A DNA stretch of 64,000 nucleotides from Candidatus Hermodarchaeota archaeon (GTDB taxonomy: Archaea > Asgardarchaeota > Hermodarchaeia > Hermodarchaeales > Hermodarchaeaceae), in assembly GCA_016839805.1 (NCBI GenBank), contig JAEOTO010000011.1, positions 1 through 64,000 on the forward strand. Reading direction: 5' to 3'. The translations under genes were made by a program, and so were the position numbers. Under the pieces are notes generated by a model. That model did not search any database. It was not told the DNA's origin and saw only the letters and a list, made by a program, of their open reading frames with translations. Below, piece after piece: positions 27,104 to 37,210 of the stretch; positions within the stretch are counted from its first letter, which is position 1; each line of letters begins with the position of its first letter.

Positions 27104-28465
27104 CTAGCGCGTTCCTCGTGGTAGTTTTTGATCACCTATCATTCCAGGCATACCTGGGATCTTAAGACCTCCACGACGTTTCCGAATAGTCTTAATGAAC
27201 TTCTTTGATTGCTGGTACTGTTTGAGAAGTTCCTTCACGTCTTTTGGTTGGGTCCCCGATCCTCGTGCAATTCGTTGGGTACGCGAGCTACGAATAAGTT
27301 TAGGATTCTCTAGTTCTTCCTCTGTCATCGATTTCATGATGACCTTCCATTTCTCAAGGTTTTCTGAAGCAACTTCTTTCAATTCATCCGGAACTTTGTA
27401 GCCTAGCCCTAACATACTAAGGATTTTCTGGATAGAACCCACATTACCCATTGCCTCCATTTGCCCCATCATATCCTTTAAGGTAAACTTACCTGAAAGC
27501 AGAGCTTTTGCCAAGTCCTTATCAGGCATCGCTTCCGCATCTTTCACCTTTTGGAGAAGCGATTCAAAATCAGCCATACCTAACAGTTGTCCAACGAACT
27601 TTGTGGGCTGGAATTTTTCAAGATCTTTGGTTTTTTCACCGGTTCCAATATATTTAATCGGCGCTCCGGTAGCCGCAACGGCAGAGAGCGCACCACCACC
27701 GCGTGCTGAACCATCCAACTTCGTTACGATAATAGATCCAATCGGAGTAGCGGCGTTGAAGGCTTCAGCTTGTGTTGATGCTTGCTGACCTAAGGTTCCG
27801 TCAACAACGAGGATGATTTCATCGGGTTTGATGGCTTTAGCAATTTGTTGCATTTCGCGGATGAGACCTTTCTCATCTTTGTGCCGACCTGCAGTATCAA
27901 CCAAAATAACTTCAGTTTTTTGAGACTGGTAATGCTTCACGCCTTTTTTGGCGGCTTTTATCGAATCCTTTTCTTTTGAATCACCGAAACAGGGAATCTC
28001 AGCACGATCAGCGAGTTGTTTAAGCTGGTCATAGGCTCCTGGACGGAAGGTGTCAGCAGCTACAACTCCGATGCTATGTCCCTCTTTTTTTAGCAGCCTG
28101 CCTAGTTTGACAATATTTGTGGTTTTGCCACTTCCCTGAATACCGACGACAAGATAGATGTTAGACTTTCCAGGTGTAAATTTGAGGGGAACGACTTTTT
28201 GTCCCAGGATTGAAGTAAGTTCTTCATATACCACCTTTACAACGTATTCACGCCGTGAAATTCCTGGAGCCACAGCTTCTTTCAGAGATCGTTCTTCGAT
28301 GCGCTTGGTAAGATCCATGACCAAGTGAACGTTGACATCCGCTTGAAGGAGGGCGCGTTGTAAATCCTTCACCAGCTCCTTGACGGCTTTTTCATCTACA
28401 ACAGCTGATCGTAATAACTTCTGAACTGCTTGGTGAAGTGCTGACCCTAATTTTCCGAGGACCAT
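27104..28465 (-). CDS. srp54: Signal recognition particle protein SRP54
   Basis: This 453-residue GTPase has the N-domain helical bundle, the G-domain ([40 protein letters not shown]) and a methionine-rich M domain ([25 protein letters not shown]) that binds signal peptides and SRP RNA. It targets membrane and secreted proteins to the translocon. Start ATG 28465 and full length agree with archaeal SRP54. No SRP RNA gene is seen in this window. Confidence 0.97.
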   Translation of the reverse strand: MVLGKLGSALHQAVQKLLRSAVVDEKAVKELVKDLQRALLQADVNVHLVMDLTKRIEERSLKEAVAPGISRREYVVKVVYEELTSILGQKVVPLKFTPGKSNIYLVVGIQGSGKTTNIVKLGRLLKKEGHSIGVVAADTFRPGAYDQLKQLADRAEIPCFGDSKEKDSIKAAKKGVKHYQSQKTEVILVDTAGRHKDEKGLIREMQQIAKAIKPDEIILVVDGTLGQQASTQAEAFNAATPIGSIIVTKLDGSARGGGALSAVAATGAPIKYIGTGEKTKDLEKFQPTKFVGQLLGMADFESLLQKVKDAEAMPDKDLAKALLSGKFTLKDMMGQMEAMGNVGSIQKILSMLGLGYKVPDELKEVASENLEKWKVIMKSMTEEELENPKLIRSSRTQRIARGSGTQPKDVKELLKQYQQSKKFIKTIRKRRGGLKIPGMPGMIGDQKLPRGTR

Positions 28466-28526
28466 AGTGATTGCCTACTTCAAACAATTACTGCTCGGAT
28501 AACCCAACACAGCATATTAATTCTTT

Positions 28527-29468
28527 CTAATCGGACTCCAGTTGTTCTAACACTGCTCCAATTAGGAGGGGGAATAGGAGCGTGGCATCCCCTATGACGG
28601 TTTCAAATGATGCAGTAGCTTTGACTTTCCCCCATGAAATTCCTTCTTTAAGTTTGGCTCCACTCAAACTCCCATCTTCTTCTCGAGCCATCGTTATTTG
28701 AATTGCACTATCAAGTCCGCCTCGTAGAATATTTGCACCTAATGTAAAATGTTTAGGGAGACCCCCACCTAATATAATCGCGCCTATCCGCTCAGCCTCA
28801 TAAACACGGTCATAGAGAATTTTCATGTCTTTAAGCCCGTTCAGCTTCAAGGACTGCGTTTGACTAAAAAGCGCAATATGCAAACCCAGCATTGAATCAA
28901 GGATACCTGGGCAAAAAATCGGGACCTTTAGTAAGTGTGCCTGGCGAACAAAGGAATGAACATCTTCAATTTGTGCGCCAATTTGGTTGATAATTTCTGA
29001 GGGAGACAAGCCCTCACTTCGTTGTTGTTCGGGTATTTGGCGGAGAATCGAATGAATCGTATCCTCGAACTTCTCAAATCCTGCCATTTCAACGTATACG
29101 TCACCAGCCCGTCCAAGTTGTTGTTCAGCTAATTCTCGGTCATCTGCTTGAAGAGAGCCCTTAACGTGATGCCCGCCAATAGCTTCAAGCACATCATGTA
29201 CTACATTCGCCCCACTAGTGACAATAACTTGAATGCGCTGTGTCTGAACTAGTTCAGCAATAATCTCGCGTAATCCACCGGGAACCATAGGACCGGCTAA
29301 TGCTAGAAATACAAGATACTCAGGTGATTGGAAGAGGTTCCTTACAATTTCTACAGCACGGGCTAATCGCCCTGCTCCCAGGACTCCTGCTTGTTGATAT
29401 TGTTTAACAAGATCGCCAATAGTCATTCCTTTGGCAATTTTCATGTGCTTAACATATCGACGAGACAT
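28527..29468 (-). CDS. dhs: Deoxyhypusine synthase
   Basis: This 313-residue enzyme has the DHS pattern: ALAGPMVPGGLREII and VTSGANVVHDVLEAIGGHH near NAD contacts, ILGGGLPKHFTLGANILRGGLDSAIQIT, and the active-site Lys in GISWGKVK. It transfers the aminobutyl group of spermidine to a lysine of aIF5A, whose gene (29518-29922) lies directly upstream on the same strand. That pairing makes the substrate clear. It is a full-length protein. Confidence 0.94.
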   Translation of the reverse strand: MSRRYVKHMKIAKGMTIGDLVKQYQQAGVLGAGRLARAVEIVRNLFQSPEYLVFLALAGPMVPGGLREIIAELVQTQRIQVIVTSGANVVHDVLEAIGGHHVKGSLQADDRELAEQQLGRAGDVYVEMAGFEKFEDTIHSILRQIPEQQRSEGLSPSEIINQIGAQIEDVHSFVRQAHLLKVPIFCPGILDSMLGLHIALFSQTQSLKLNGLKDMKILYDRVYEAERIGAIILGGGLPKHFTLGANILRGGLDSAIQITMAREEDGSLSGAKLKEGISWGKVKATASFETVIGDATLLFPLLIGAVLEQLESD

Positions 29469-29517
29469 CTTCCTAAAAACCAGATAAGATTATTCTATTA
29501 ATGGAGAGAAGAGGTGG

Positions 29518-29922
29518 CTAGCGCCGACGAATAATTTTCCGTCGACCTAGTACAATCCAATATTCCACCTGGATTCCCTGGTCGATTTTTCCCTCAACCT
29601 CCTCAGAATCCGGCATGGGCATCTCAAAGCTCTCATAACTTTCCATATCCATTAACCCTAAAACCGGAGGTGTGGCATCAGTAATATAATTGACTTGGGC
29701 AACTCGTTTATCAATAACAGGTGAATCGACTTTGAAATCTGAAGGATACACAACACTCCTTTTTGTACCGTCAAAGACGCCTACAGCGACAATTCGAGCC
29801 TTAGCGTGACCGTGTTTGCCTGTTTTGCTCTTTTCAATACTTACAACTTTGCAGGGCTCATCATCGATTACAAGATATCGACCAACCTTCAAGCTACCTG
29901 CTTCAATGACTTTATGCGACAA
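29518..29922 (-). CDS. eif5a: Translation initiation factor aIF5A
   Basis: This 134-residue factor has the two-domain aIF5A layout. The hypusine-site loop reads SKTGKHGHAKARIVAVG, with the modified Lys in GKHGH, and the OB-fold C-domain ends in KIIRRR. It is next to its modifying enzyme dhs. Hypusinated IF5A eases peptide bond formation at difficult sequences. The upstream promoter region is short and shared with divergent nadK. Confidence 0.95.
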   Translation of the reverse strand: MSHKVIEAGSLKVGRYLVIDDEPCKVVSIEKSKTGKHGHAKARIVAVGVFDGTKRSVVYPSDFKVDSPVIDKRVAQVNYITDATPPVLGLMDMESYESFEMPMPDSEEVEGKIDQGIQVEYWIVLGRRKIIRRR

Positions 29923-30030
29923 TGATAGCCACCTTCCTCGATTAAAATAAGGAAGCCACTTAAAGTTTTAGGCTCTCTAGCAAAACTACCAAATAGGAGT
30001 ATACCTTGACGCTATCGGAGGAAAATCAGC

Positions 30031-30849
30031 ATGAAACGTGTAGGTCTTCTTACTCGTCCTGACTTCACTGCAGGTATTGAATACGCAAAACAGATTGTGT
30101 CATATCTTGAGTCTCGAAAAATCAGCGTGCTTCTTCTCCCGCATATTGCAGATGCACTCGACCGTTCTGAATTAGCCTGCACTTCGAAGAAAATGAAAGC
30201 TGATTTTGTTATCACCTTAGGTGGGGATGGAACTACCCTGTATGCCGCACGTCATTTACCACAAGATGTTCCTCTTCTCCCTGTGAACCTCGAATCCTTT
30301 GGGTTTCTCTCCGAATGTGAAATTCATGAGATCAAGGAACTTCTCGATCAAGTCTTTGCTGGGAAGCTTACAATCCAAGACACTCCCCGACTTGCAGTAT
30401 GGTTCAAGAAAAAACGCTTACCCGACGCTGCAAATGAAATCGCACTCTTCCCCGAGGATCCGGGTCGTCCTGTTCCCATTACCGTTAGACTGCATGACAT
30501 TTCTGAATTATCCTTTCGAGCCGACGGCTTCCTTGTTACGACCCCAATGGGGTCCACAGGGCACTCATTCTCTCTTGGTGGACCAATTCTTGATATCCAT
30601 CTCCATGCATTCCTACTCATCGCAGTGGCACCTCTCCGGCAAGGGTTCCACCCCCTTGTCGTTCCAGACGTTAGTACGATTCATATAGAATTGGAAAGAG
30701 AAGCAAATTGTTTCATTGATGGAAATCACATAGTAAAGGTTCCACCCCATAGTCTGATTTTCGTGAAAAAATCGGCGCATTCTCTCCGAATCCTTCGGCG
30801 GCAATCACATTACTACAGGCGGCTCCAAGGTAAACTGCTCCGGTGTTAA
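30031..30849 (+). CDS. nadK: NAD kinase
   Basis: This 272-residue enzyme has the signature GGDGTTLYAARHLP (about residues 69-82) and the second conserved segment TTPMGSTGHSFSLGGPIL. It phosphorylates NAD to NADP. A GGAGGA ribosome site precedes ATG 30031. The gene is followed by nob1 with three bases between them, so the two share a transcript, and a rightward run of small translation genes and cdc48 continues after that. Confidence 0.93.
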   Translation: MKRVGLLTRPDFTAGIEYAKQIVSYLESRKISVLLLPHIADALDRSELACTSKKMKADFVITLGGDGTTLYAARHLPQDVPLLPVNLESFGFLSECEIHEIKELLDQVFAGKLTIQDTPRLAVWFKKKRLPDAANEIALFPEDPGRPVPITVRLHDISELSFRADGFLVTTPMGSTGHSFSLGGPILDIHLHAFLLIAVAPLRQGFHPLVVPDVSTIHIELEREANCFIDGNHIVKVPPHSLIFVKKSAHSLRILRRQSHYYRRLQGKLLRC

Positions 30850-30852
30850 CAA

Positions 30853-31380
30853 ATGACTACTCATAAACCACACATTTTCATCATTGACACTTCGGCTCTT
30901 TTCAATCGGATAAACTACGCAGCTGAAGATATTCGACTCGCAACAACACCCTTACTAGAAAAAGAAATGCATCAAAAAGGTCTGAAAGATACCCTCGAAC
31001 TGCTACTTGCAACAGATAAGCTTCAGATTATCGAACCCACAGCTGCATCACTGGAAAAGATTCACAAAGTGGCAATGCAGTTAGGTGATTTATCCAATCT
31101 CTCTGATCCCGACCAACAACTACTTGCTCTTGCCCTAGACTTGAGTCATCAGGATTTCAATGTTGTCATCATCACAGATGATTACTCAATTCAGAACGTT
31201 GCCCGACGTTTATCAATTAGTTATAAACCAGCTAGTCATCCAGGAATCCGTGAGGTAATCAAATGGGAGACTTATTGCAGTGCCTGTGGACACAAGGCTC
31301 CTAAGCTAGTCCACAAGGAACCCTGTCCAGTTTGTGGCACGCCTATAAAACGACGTGCTGTTCGTAAACAACCAATTTAG
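30853..31380 (+). CDS. nob1: Nob1-like rRNA endonuclease (PIN plus zinc ribbon)
   Basis: This 175-residue protein has a PIN domain (FIIDTSALFNR with the first acidic residue, then LSDPDQQLLALALDL and VIITDDYSIQNVA) and a C-terminal zinc ribbon CSACGHKAPKLVHKEPCPVCG. That is the Nob1 architecture; Nob1 cleaves the 3' end of pre-16S rRNA during small-subunit maturation. It begins three bases after nadK. Confidence 0.93.
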   Translation: MTTHKPHIFIIDTSALFNRINYAAEDIRLATTPLLEKEMHQKGLKDTLELLLATDKLQIIEPTAASLEKIHKVAMQLGDLSNLSDPDQQLLALALDLSHQDFNVVIITDDYSIQNVARRLSISYKPASHPGIREVIKWETYCSACGHKAPKLVHKEPCPVCGTPIKRRAVRKQPI

Positions 31381-31460
31381 CTCCGATGTGACAGTGAACA
31401 AAATTTAAGAAGCCTGTGCATATCCTTCAAAACCACATTATCCCATTGAAGGCGAATGCC

Positions 31461-31637
31461 ATGAGTGAAACGAAAACATCTTTCTGTTCATGCTGTGGGG
31501 GATTGATTACACCCCGTGAAAATTCAGTTCACTTCACATGCCCCGTTTGTGCCAACTTTACAATTCGTCGTTGTCAGAAGTGTCGGGAATTCGCAAATGC
31601 CTATACATGTCCTGCATGTAATTTCAAGGGACCTTAG
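31461..31637 (+). CDS. Small double zinc-ribbon protein
   Basis: A 58-residue protein with four CxxC pairs: CSCCG, CPVC, CQKC and CPAC, in the pattern of the archaeal HVO_2753/DUF1610-like small zinc-finger family. It usually sits beside the elongation factor 1-beta gene, as here (31675). Start ATG 31461 begins MSETKTSFCSCCGG. The role is not established; association with translation is inferred from conserved context. Confidence 0.8.
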   Translation: MSETKTSFCSCCGGLITPRENSVHFTCPVCANFTIRRCQKCREFANAYTCPACNFKGP

Positions 31638-31674
31638 ACATTTTACACAGATTTTGTATATGAGGGATTATTCC

Positions 31675-31941
31675 ATGGGAAAGGTTCTTGCTATTATGAA
31701 AATCATGCCTGAAGATGCAAATGCTCCAATCAGTGAATTACGGAAGAAAATCGACCAAAATCTCCAAGACAAAGTTCACATCGAAGCCTGGGAGGAGGTT
31801 CCCATTTTTGGTCCTTTATATGCCCTTCGCCTACGGGTCATCGTTGCAGATGAAGCCGGAGGAACGGCGGCTGTCGAGGAGATCATTCGAAAAGTTCCTG
31901 GCGTAAGCGAAATTGAAATCGAAGCTGTTAGTTTACTCTAG
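31675..31941 (+). CDS. ef1b: Elongation factor 1-beta (aEF1B)
   Basis: The 88-residue protein beginning MGKVLAIMKIMPEDANAPISELRKKI folds as a ferredoxin-like EF-1beta guanine-nucleotide exchange domain, with FGPLYALRLRVIVADEAGG and a C-terminal VSEIEIEAVSLL strand. It recharges elongation factor 1-alpha with GTP. The frame is open further upstream from 31516 but conserved sequence begins at ATG 31675. Confidence 0.92.
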   Translation: MGKVLAIMKIMPEDANAPISELRKKIDQNLQDKVHIEAWEEVPIFGPLYALRLRVIVADEAGGTAAVEEIIRKVPGVSEIEIEAVSLL

Positions 31942-32024
31942 CTTCTCAATAGTTCCCAATCCCGAATTGAGGCTTCTGACAGTTTTTTATGTCTTTGCTC
32001 CTTTGCATATAGTGGAGAACAACA

Positions 32025-35000
32025 GTGGCAGAAGATCAACCTCCAGAAGGAAAAACCATCACACTTCGTGTCAAGAAAGCCCACGAGCGCGATGCTGGGC
32101 GATTCATCGTTCGCATTGATTCTGCGACAATGGAAAAACTTAGTGTACAAACCGGTGATATTCTCGGAATAAAAGGACGGAAACAAACAGCCGGAATTGT
32201 ATGGCCCGCTTATCCACAGGATGAGGGACAGCGCATTATCCGAATGGACGGTCGAATGCGTCGGAATGCTGGTGTCAGCTTGGAAGAAACCCTTTCTATC
32301 TACCCAGTACAGGAACGACCCGGATTATCAGTTGTACTGGCACCGCTTGAGATGCGATTCCCTGTCAAAGATTTTGACGATTTTGTCAAACAAAAACTCC
32401 TTAATTGTCCCGTAGTCAAAGATGATACTGTACATGTTTCGATTCTGGGACGCCCTGTTCGTTTTATCGTTCGCCGTTCGCGTCCCACAGGTGTCGTTCT
32501 GATTGCGCTTAACACTCAATTATCCATTCTTAGTGAACCTCCCAAGGAACTAGAAATCGGTGTTCCCCATATCACCTATGAAGAAATCGGGGGGCTTAAC
32601 CACGAAATCCAACGAATTCGTGAAATGGTCGAGCTCCCTCTAAAACATCCTGAACTCTTCGCTCGATTAGGAATTACTCCACCTAAAGGGGTCCTCCTCT
32701 TTGGGCCACCAGGGTGTGGTAAAACACTCTTAGCACAAGCCGTAGCGAATGAATCGGAAGCGCACTTTATCTCAATTAATGGTCCTGAAATTATGAGTAA
32801 ATTCTATGGCGAATCCGAGAAACGGTTACGCTCAATTTTTGATGAAGCGGAGAAAAACGCTCCCAGTATCATTTTCATTGATGAACTCGATGCTATCGCG
32901 CCCAAACGCGAAGAAGTCATTGGTGAAGTCGAAAGGCGTGTAGTTGCTCAGCTCTTAGCAGTCATGGACGGCCTCCAAAAACGTGGACAAGTCATTGTGA
33001 TCGGAGCATCGAATCGTCCAAATGCTATCGATCCTGCGCTCAGGCGGCCAGGACGGTTTGATCGTGAAATCGAAATTCGTGTACCCGATAGAGAAGGACG
33101 GTACCAAATTATCAATATTCATTCTCGCGGAATGCCCCTCGAATCCGTGAAACCTGACAGTATCGCTGAAATCACCCATGGATTTGTCGGAGCTGACCTC
33201 GCCGCTCTGTGCCGTGAAGCAGCAATGAATGCTTTACGTCGCTACCTCCCCCGAATAAATCTCGAAGAAGACGAAATCCCACCCGAGGTTCTTGCTGACC
33301 TGCGGGTTACTAATGATGACTTTCTTGAAGCTCTTCGTGAAATCCAACCCACAGCCATGCGTGAGGTCACTATTGAAGTTCCGAATGTACGATGGAATGA
33401 TGTCGGCGGACTTGAAGAAATAAAACATAAATTACAGCAAGCCGTGGCATGGCCCTTACAGGATCCTGAGGCATTTACAAGGTTGGGTGTAGAGCCACCC
33501 CGCGGGGTTCTACTTTACGGACCCCCCGGTTGTGGAAAAACCCTATTAGCACGGGCCGTAGCAACAGAAAGTGAAGCCAACTTCATCAGCATCAAAGGAC
33601 CAGAGGTCCTTTGTATAGCCTCTGATACACCAATCATCAGTAGTCATTGTGGTCTCCGTTCAATTGCGGATTTATATGAGAAGATTAAACTGAATGGTAA
33701 TGTTCACAGAACTAAAAATTACGAGATTGTGACACCTTCAGAAATCATTGAAGTTCCAGCAATGGACGAAGAAGGAAAAATGATTACAACTCGTTTAAAA
33801 AGCGCTCATAAACTCTTTATAGAAGAGGCTTACAAACTTCGATTTTCAAATAACAGTACAATCGAAGTATCAGCTAACCAACCTTTCTATTCTTTTAGAA
33901 AAGAAGGCTTTCAATGGGTCAAAACTCAAGACTTGAAAGAGAATGATTGGGTTGCCATACCCTCTCTTATCCCAACTTTCAATCAAATTCTATCATTACA
34001 GATTCCGCCATATTCTCATCTACGTTTAATTCGCGAGGATGAAGAGGCATGGTACGTTCGAATATTTTCTACTCATTTTGAAACAAGATTGCCCAAGATT
34101 CTGTCAGCTGATCTTGCAGAATTTTTAGGGTGGTTCGTAGCCGAGGGGAATATCTCCAAAGCCACTGTAACTATATCCAATTCTCAGAAATGCAATCGTG
34201 AAAGAATACATAACTTGTTTGAACTTTTTGTATCAACAAAGCGGATTAAGAAAAACAAATACAGTCTTTTCGTATATTCATCACCTCTCGAAAAGTACTT
34301 AGAAACGATTTTTGAAATACCATTAAAAGCAAAATCGTACACGATACGTGTTCCTCCAATACTCTTCAAAGCACAACCTAGGCAAATCTCAGCCTTTCTG
34401 AGAGGTGCATGGAAGGGAGATGGATCTTTTCAGGACACTCGGATCGAATATAGTTCTGCAAGTAAAGAGTTAGCACAGGGTAACATCTATCTGTTATCAC
34501 TTTTGGGAGTGAAAGCGAAATATTGGAAGCGCAGTGATGGAATGCATATGGTGACAATCTCTGGTAAAAAAGAGATGATGAAATTTAGAAATTTGGTCTT
34601 TCATGAAAATCATGATGAGAAAGTTCGAAGGAACTATAATGCACGATATCCTCTTCCCAACGTATCTGAATTACTTAGAGAAACAAAAGAAAAATTGAAA
34701 CTCATTTATGGTAAACAATTACCTGACAAATTGTGTGAGCCAATAATAAGTGGACGGAAACGTTGTGGACTTATCAGACTACAAAGAATTATGAAGTTTA
34801 TTGAGGCTCATTCAACTGCAGAGTTCCGAGATACAAAAACGTATAAGACTCTCAAAAAACTCTCATCAGGGGAATTAGATTGGATTAAAATCAAATCTAA
34901 GATGCGTTCTACACCACAATGGATGTATGATATTGAAACAGAACATTCATCCTTCATTGGAGGTGACTTGCCCCTCTTACTTCATAATTCAAAATGGGTA

Positions 35001-35594
35001 GGTGAGTCAGAGAAGGCTATTCGTGAGACCTTCCGTCGTGCTCGCCATGCTGCACCTTCTATTATCTTCTTTGATGAAATTGATGCGATAGCCCCAGCCC
35101 GTGGGACCGGTGCTGGTGATTCCCACGTCACCGAGCGCGTGATAAGCCAATTTCTCACCGAAATTGACGGCATTCAATCTCTCAAGGATGTCGTTGTCTT
35201 AGCGGCTTCTAACCGACCGGATCTTCTTGATCCCGCCATGTTGCGTCCAGGACGTTTTGACCGGCATATTCTTGTCCCTGCCCCGGATGAAAAGGCGCGA
35301 AAACAAATCTTCGAAATATACACAAGAAGTATGCCGATAGCCAAGGATGTGGAGATCAGCGAATTAGTTCAGTTGTCAGAAAACTTTGCGGGAAGCGATA
35401 TTCAGGCTTGTTGCCGAGAAGCAGCATTAGCGGCCCTAGATGAAAATATGAAATCAACAAAGGTTAGCCGAAAGCACTTTCTTACTGCAATTGACGAAAT
35501 TAATCCCACAGTTACTCCTGACATGGAGAAGGCTTATCGGTCTTGGGGTAAAAAGGCTCGTCAAACACGACCTAGCACGACACCCTTTGCCTAA
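32025..35594 (+). CDS. cdc48: Cdc48/p97-type AAA ATPase containing an intein
   Basis: The 1189-residue translation is a Cdc48 homologue of about 730 residues interrupted by a 459-residue intein. The N-domain ([19 protein letters not shown]) is followed by AAA module D1 ([25 protein letters not shown]) and D2 ([43 protein letters not shown]). Cdc48 unfolds proteins and segregates complexes. The start is GTG 32025. The intein lies in D2 between GPEVL and [10 protein letters not shown]. It follows ef1b, and a small wHTH gene is convergent after it. Confidence 0.96.
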   Translation: MAEDQPPEGKTITLRVKKAHERDAGRFIVRIDSATMEKLSVQTGDILGIKGRKQTAGIVWPAYPQDEGQRIIRMDGRMRRNAGVSLEETLSIYPVQERPGLSVVLAPLEMRFPVKDFDDFVKQKLLNCPVVKDDTVHVSILGRPVRFIVRRSRPTGVVLIALNTQLSILSEPPKELEIGVPHITYEEIGGLNHEIQRIREMVELPLKHPELFARLGITPPKGVLLFGPPGCGKTLLAQAVANESEAHFISINGPEIMSKFYGESEKRLRSIFDEAEKNAPSIIFIDELDAIAPKREEVIGEVERRVVAQLLAVMDGLQKRGQVIVIGASNRPNAIDPALRRPGRFDREIEIRVPDREGRYQIINIHSRGMPLESVKPDSIAEITHGFVGADLAALCREAAMNALRRYLPRINLEEDEIPPEVLADLRVTNDDFLEALREIQPTAMREVTIEVPNVRWNDVGGLEEIKHKLQQAVAWPLQDPEAFTRLGVEPPRGVLLYGPPGCGKTLLARAVATESEANFISIKGPEVLCIASDTPIISSHCGLRSIADLYEKIKLNGNVHRTKNYEIVTPSEIIEVPAMDEEGKMITTRLKSAHKLFIEEAYKLRFSNNSTIEVSANQPFYSFRKEGFQWVKTQDLKENDWVAIPSLIPTFNQILSLQIPPYSHLRLIREDEEAWYVRIFSTHFETRLPKILSADLAEFLGWFVAEGNISKATVTISNSQKCNRERIHNLFELFVSTKRIKKNKYSLFVYSSPLEKYLETIFEIPLKAKSYTIRVPPILFKAQPRQISAFLRGAWKGDGSFQDTRIEYSSASKELAQGNIYLLSLLGVKAKYWKRSDGMHMVTISGKKEMMKFRNLVFHENHDEKVRRNYNARYPLPNVSELLRETKEKLKLIYGKQLPDKLCEPIISGRKRCGLIRLQRIMKFIEAHSTAEFRDTKTYKTLKKLSSGELDWIKIKSKMRSTPQWMYDIETEHSSFIGGDLPLLLHNSKWVGESEKAIRETFRRARHAAPSIIFFDEIDAIAPARGTGAGDSHVTERVISQFLTEIDGIQSLKDVVVLAASNRPDLLDPAMLRPGRFDRHILVPAPDEKARKQIFEIYTRSMPIAKDVEISELVQLSENFAGSDIQACCREAALAALDENMKSTKVSRKHFLTAIDEINPTVTPDMEKAYRSWGKKARQTRPSTTPFA
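33612..34988 (+). mobile_element. Intein in Cdc48 with LAGLIDADG endonuclease
   Basis: The insert runs from Cys (residue 530 of the precursor) to Asn (988), with Ser as the first C-extein residue. Block A reads [10 protein letters not shown]; the C-terminal block G is LLLHN/S. A LAGLIDADG endonuclease is present: [11 protein letters not shown] (block C) and [12 protein letters not shown] (block E). In block B, where TxxH is usual, the sequence is SANQ, so both the Thr and His are replaced. The site is a known Cdc48 intein position, after the D2 Walker A near the PE(V/L)L/SKW motif. Removal leaves a normal Cdc48. Confidence 0.93.
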
Positions 35595-35628
35595 GATATT
35601 CACTCACATTCTTTCGTAGAACTTGAAG

Positions 35629-35889
35629 TTAGTCTTCGGCGATGGCTAGATAACGTCGTTCACCAAGGAGCTCAATTTTACGTTTAGTCTTAGTAATTTG
35701 TTGAACATGAATTTGTCCTCCAATTTCAAGCTCTAATAGGGCTTGATTTAATTCTGAAGCTGTCACGGTGACGCGATTCGCTTTTAGCAGTCGGATAAGC
35801 TCCTTATCAAGGACAACGCCCTGACGCTTATCAAGAATGGCTAGAATAGTATTTCGGAGGGGAATTGTTCTCCAACTCAAAATGTTCAA
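35629..35889 (-). CDS. Small winged-helix protein
   Basis: An 86-residue protein that reads as one winged helix: ILAILDKRQGVVLDKELIRLLKANRVTVTASELNQALLELEIGGQIHVQQITKTKRKIELL, with a recognition-helix-like middle and a beta hairpin. It is likely a small DNA- or RNA-binding protein, of unknown target. It is convergent with cdc48. Start ATG 35889 is followed by a hydrophilic strand; the N-terminal 12 residues are uncertain. Confidence 0.65.
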   Translation of the reverse strand: MNILSWRTIPLRNTILAILDKRQGVVLDKELIRLLKANRVTVTASELNQALLELEIGGQIHVQQITKTKRKIELLGERRYLAIAED

Positions 35890-36058
35890 CCTCGTTTCAA
35901 TAACTGAAAACAGTCATTTATAGGATAAAGATTAACAATACTGAAAGGATGTCAGGTGAAAACAGGTTTGATGGTTCTTTAAAGTTTCTCCTTCGATGGA
36001 AACCACGAGAAGAGATATAACTTTAAGGATAATAATGTGAAACTCTAACCAAGAGCAA

Positions 36059-36418
36059 GTGGCGGATGTTACAATGTCTGCAGATACCTTTGTCAGAACT
36101 CCAGCAATCTTCACTGACATCGGTACAATTACCTCAGAATACGCAGGTCGACGCTTTCGAATAATGGGCTTCGTGGTGGACCGTCGGGAACAATCGGAGT
36201 TCACAATCAGTGATGATACTGGTCGAATTACAGTTATTACTGAACAACCCCCTCCGCTCCAATCCTTCGTAAGGGTTTTTGGGTCCATTGCAGTGTCTGA
36301 AGAAGGTCAACCGCTCTTTCGAGCTGAAATCATCCAGGACATGACTGCTCTTGATAAACAGCTTTATATCAAAGCAAAGAAAATATTTGACGCCCCACTC
36401 AGCGGGAGGAGTTCCTAG
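36059..36418 (+). CDS. OB-fold single-strand DNA-binding protein (RPA-like)
   Basis: This 119-residue protein is a single OB fold: RIMGFVVDRREQSEFTISDDTGRITVITEQPPPLQSFVRVFGSIAVSEEGQPLFRAEIIQDM. It resembles the small RPA/Stn1-type subunits and precedes the PCNA gene without a gap (its stop ends where pcn begins), so a role in replication is likely. The start is GTG 36059; an ATG at 36074 is an alternative. Exact RPA subunit type is not resolved by eye. Confidence 0.75.
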   Translation: MADVTMSADTFVRTPAIFTDIGTITSEYAGRRFRIMGFVVDRREQSEFTISDDTGRITVITEQPPPLQSFVRVFGSIAVSEEGQPLFRAEIIQDMTALDKQLYIKAKKIFDAPLSGRSS

Positions 36419-37174
36419 TTGTTTGTTGCTAAATTCGATGATGCAAAAACCTGGCAGGCACTTATTGGCGCAATCTCAGCCCTTGTGGATGAAGCAAACT
36501 TTGAAGTCTCACCTCAAGGGATGACGCTTCGCGCCATGGATCCCTCACGAATTGCTATGGTCGATTTTGAGCTTCCCAAAAGCGCCTTTAGTAACTTCGA
36601 ATGCGATGAAGAAGCTCGCATTGGTGTTAATATGGACGAAATGGAAAAAATCGTTAAACGTGCGGGATCCGGTAATAGTCTAGCCCTCGGGCTTAATCGC
36701 GAGAAAAATCAATTAGCGATTACCCTCGAAGGACGGACTCGCCGAAGCTTCAACATTTCCCTAATCGACTTAGGGGCTGATCGTCCCCCCTCATTGAATG
36801 TTGACTTTGACGTGAATATCAAAATCACAGCTGATACACTCAAAGAAATAATTCAAGATGCTGATATCATTAGTGATTTCATCACTATAGATGCAGCCCC
36901 TGAAACGCTGACCATTTCTGCTCGAGGCGATACAGGGAATTTGAAGGTTGCCATTGGAAAAGATGAAGAAGCGCTCCTAGAATACACGGTGAAACAACCG
37001 GCCAAATCGCTTTACGCATTAGAGTACTTGAACGATATGATGAAAGCTGTTGCTGCATCCGATACTGTTCAAATGGAGTTCGGAAAGGGTACTCCAATCA
37101 AATTATTCTTTGCTGTCAGCAGTGGAGGTCATATCACATACTTCCTTGCACCCCGCGTTGAGGATGATTTCTAG
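36419..37174 (+). CDS. pcn: DNA sliding clamp PCNA
   Basis: This 251-residue protein starts at TTG 36419 with MFVAKFDDAKTWQALIGAISALVDEANFEV and keeps the PCNA pattern: GMTLRAMDPSRIAMVDFEL, the interdomain loop, and the C-terminal TPIKLFFAVSSGGHITYFLAPRVEDDF. It forms the ring that tethers polymerases and other PIP-box proteins to DNA. GGGAGGAG just upstream supports the TTG start. It belongs to a replication cluster with OB protein, primase and GINS. Confidence 0.96.
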   Translation: MFVAKFDDAKTWQALIGAISALVDEANFEVSPQGMTLRAMDPSRIAMVDFELPKSAFSNFECDEEARIGVNMDEMEKIVKRAGSGNSLALGLNREKNQLAITLEGRTRRSFNISLIDLGADRPPSLNVDFDVNIKITADTLKEIIQDADIISDFITIDAAPETLTISARGDTGNLKVAIGKDEEALLEYTVKQPAKSLYALEYLNDMMKAVAASDTVQMEFGKGTPIKLFFAVSSGGHITYFLAPRVEDDF

Positions 37175-37210
37175 CAAGATTGCTCTGATCCCCATCTTTA
37201 GGAATAAAAA

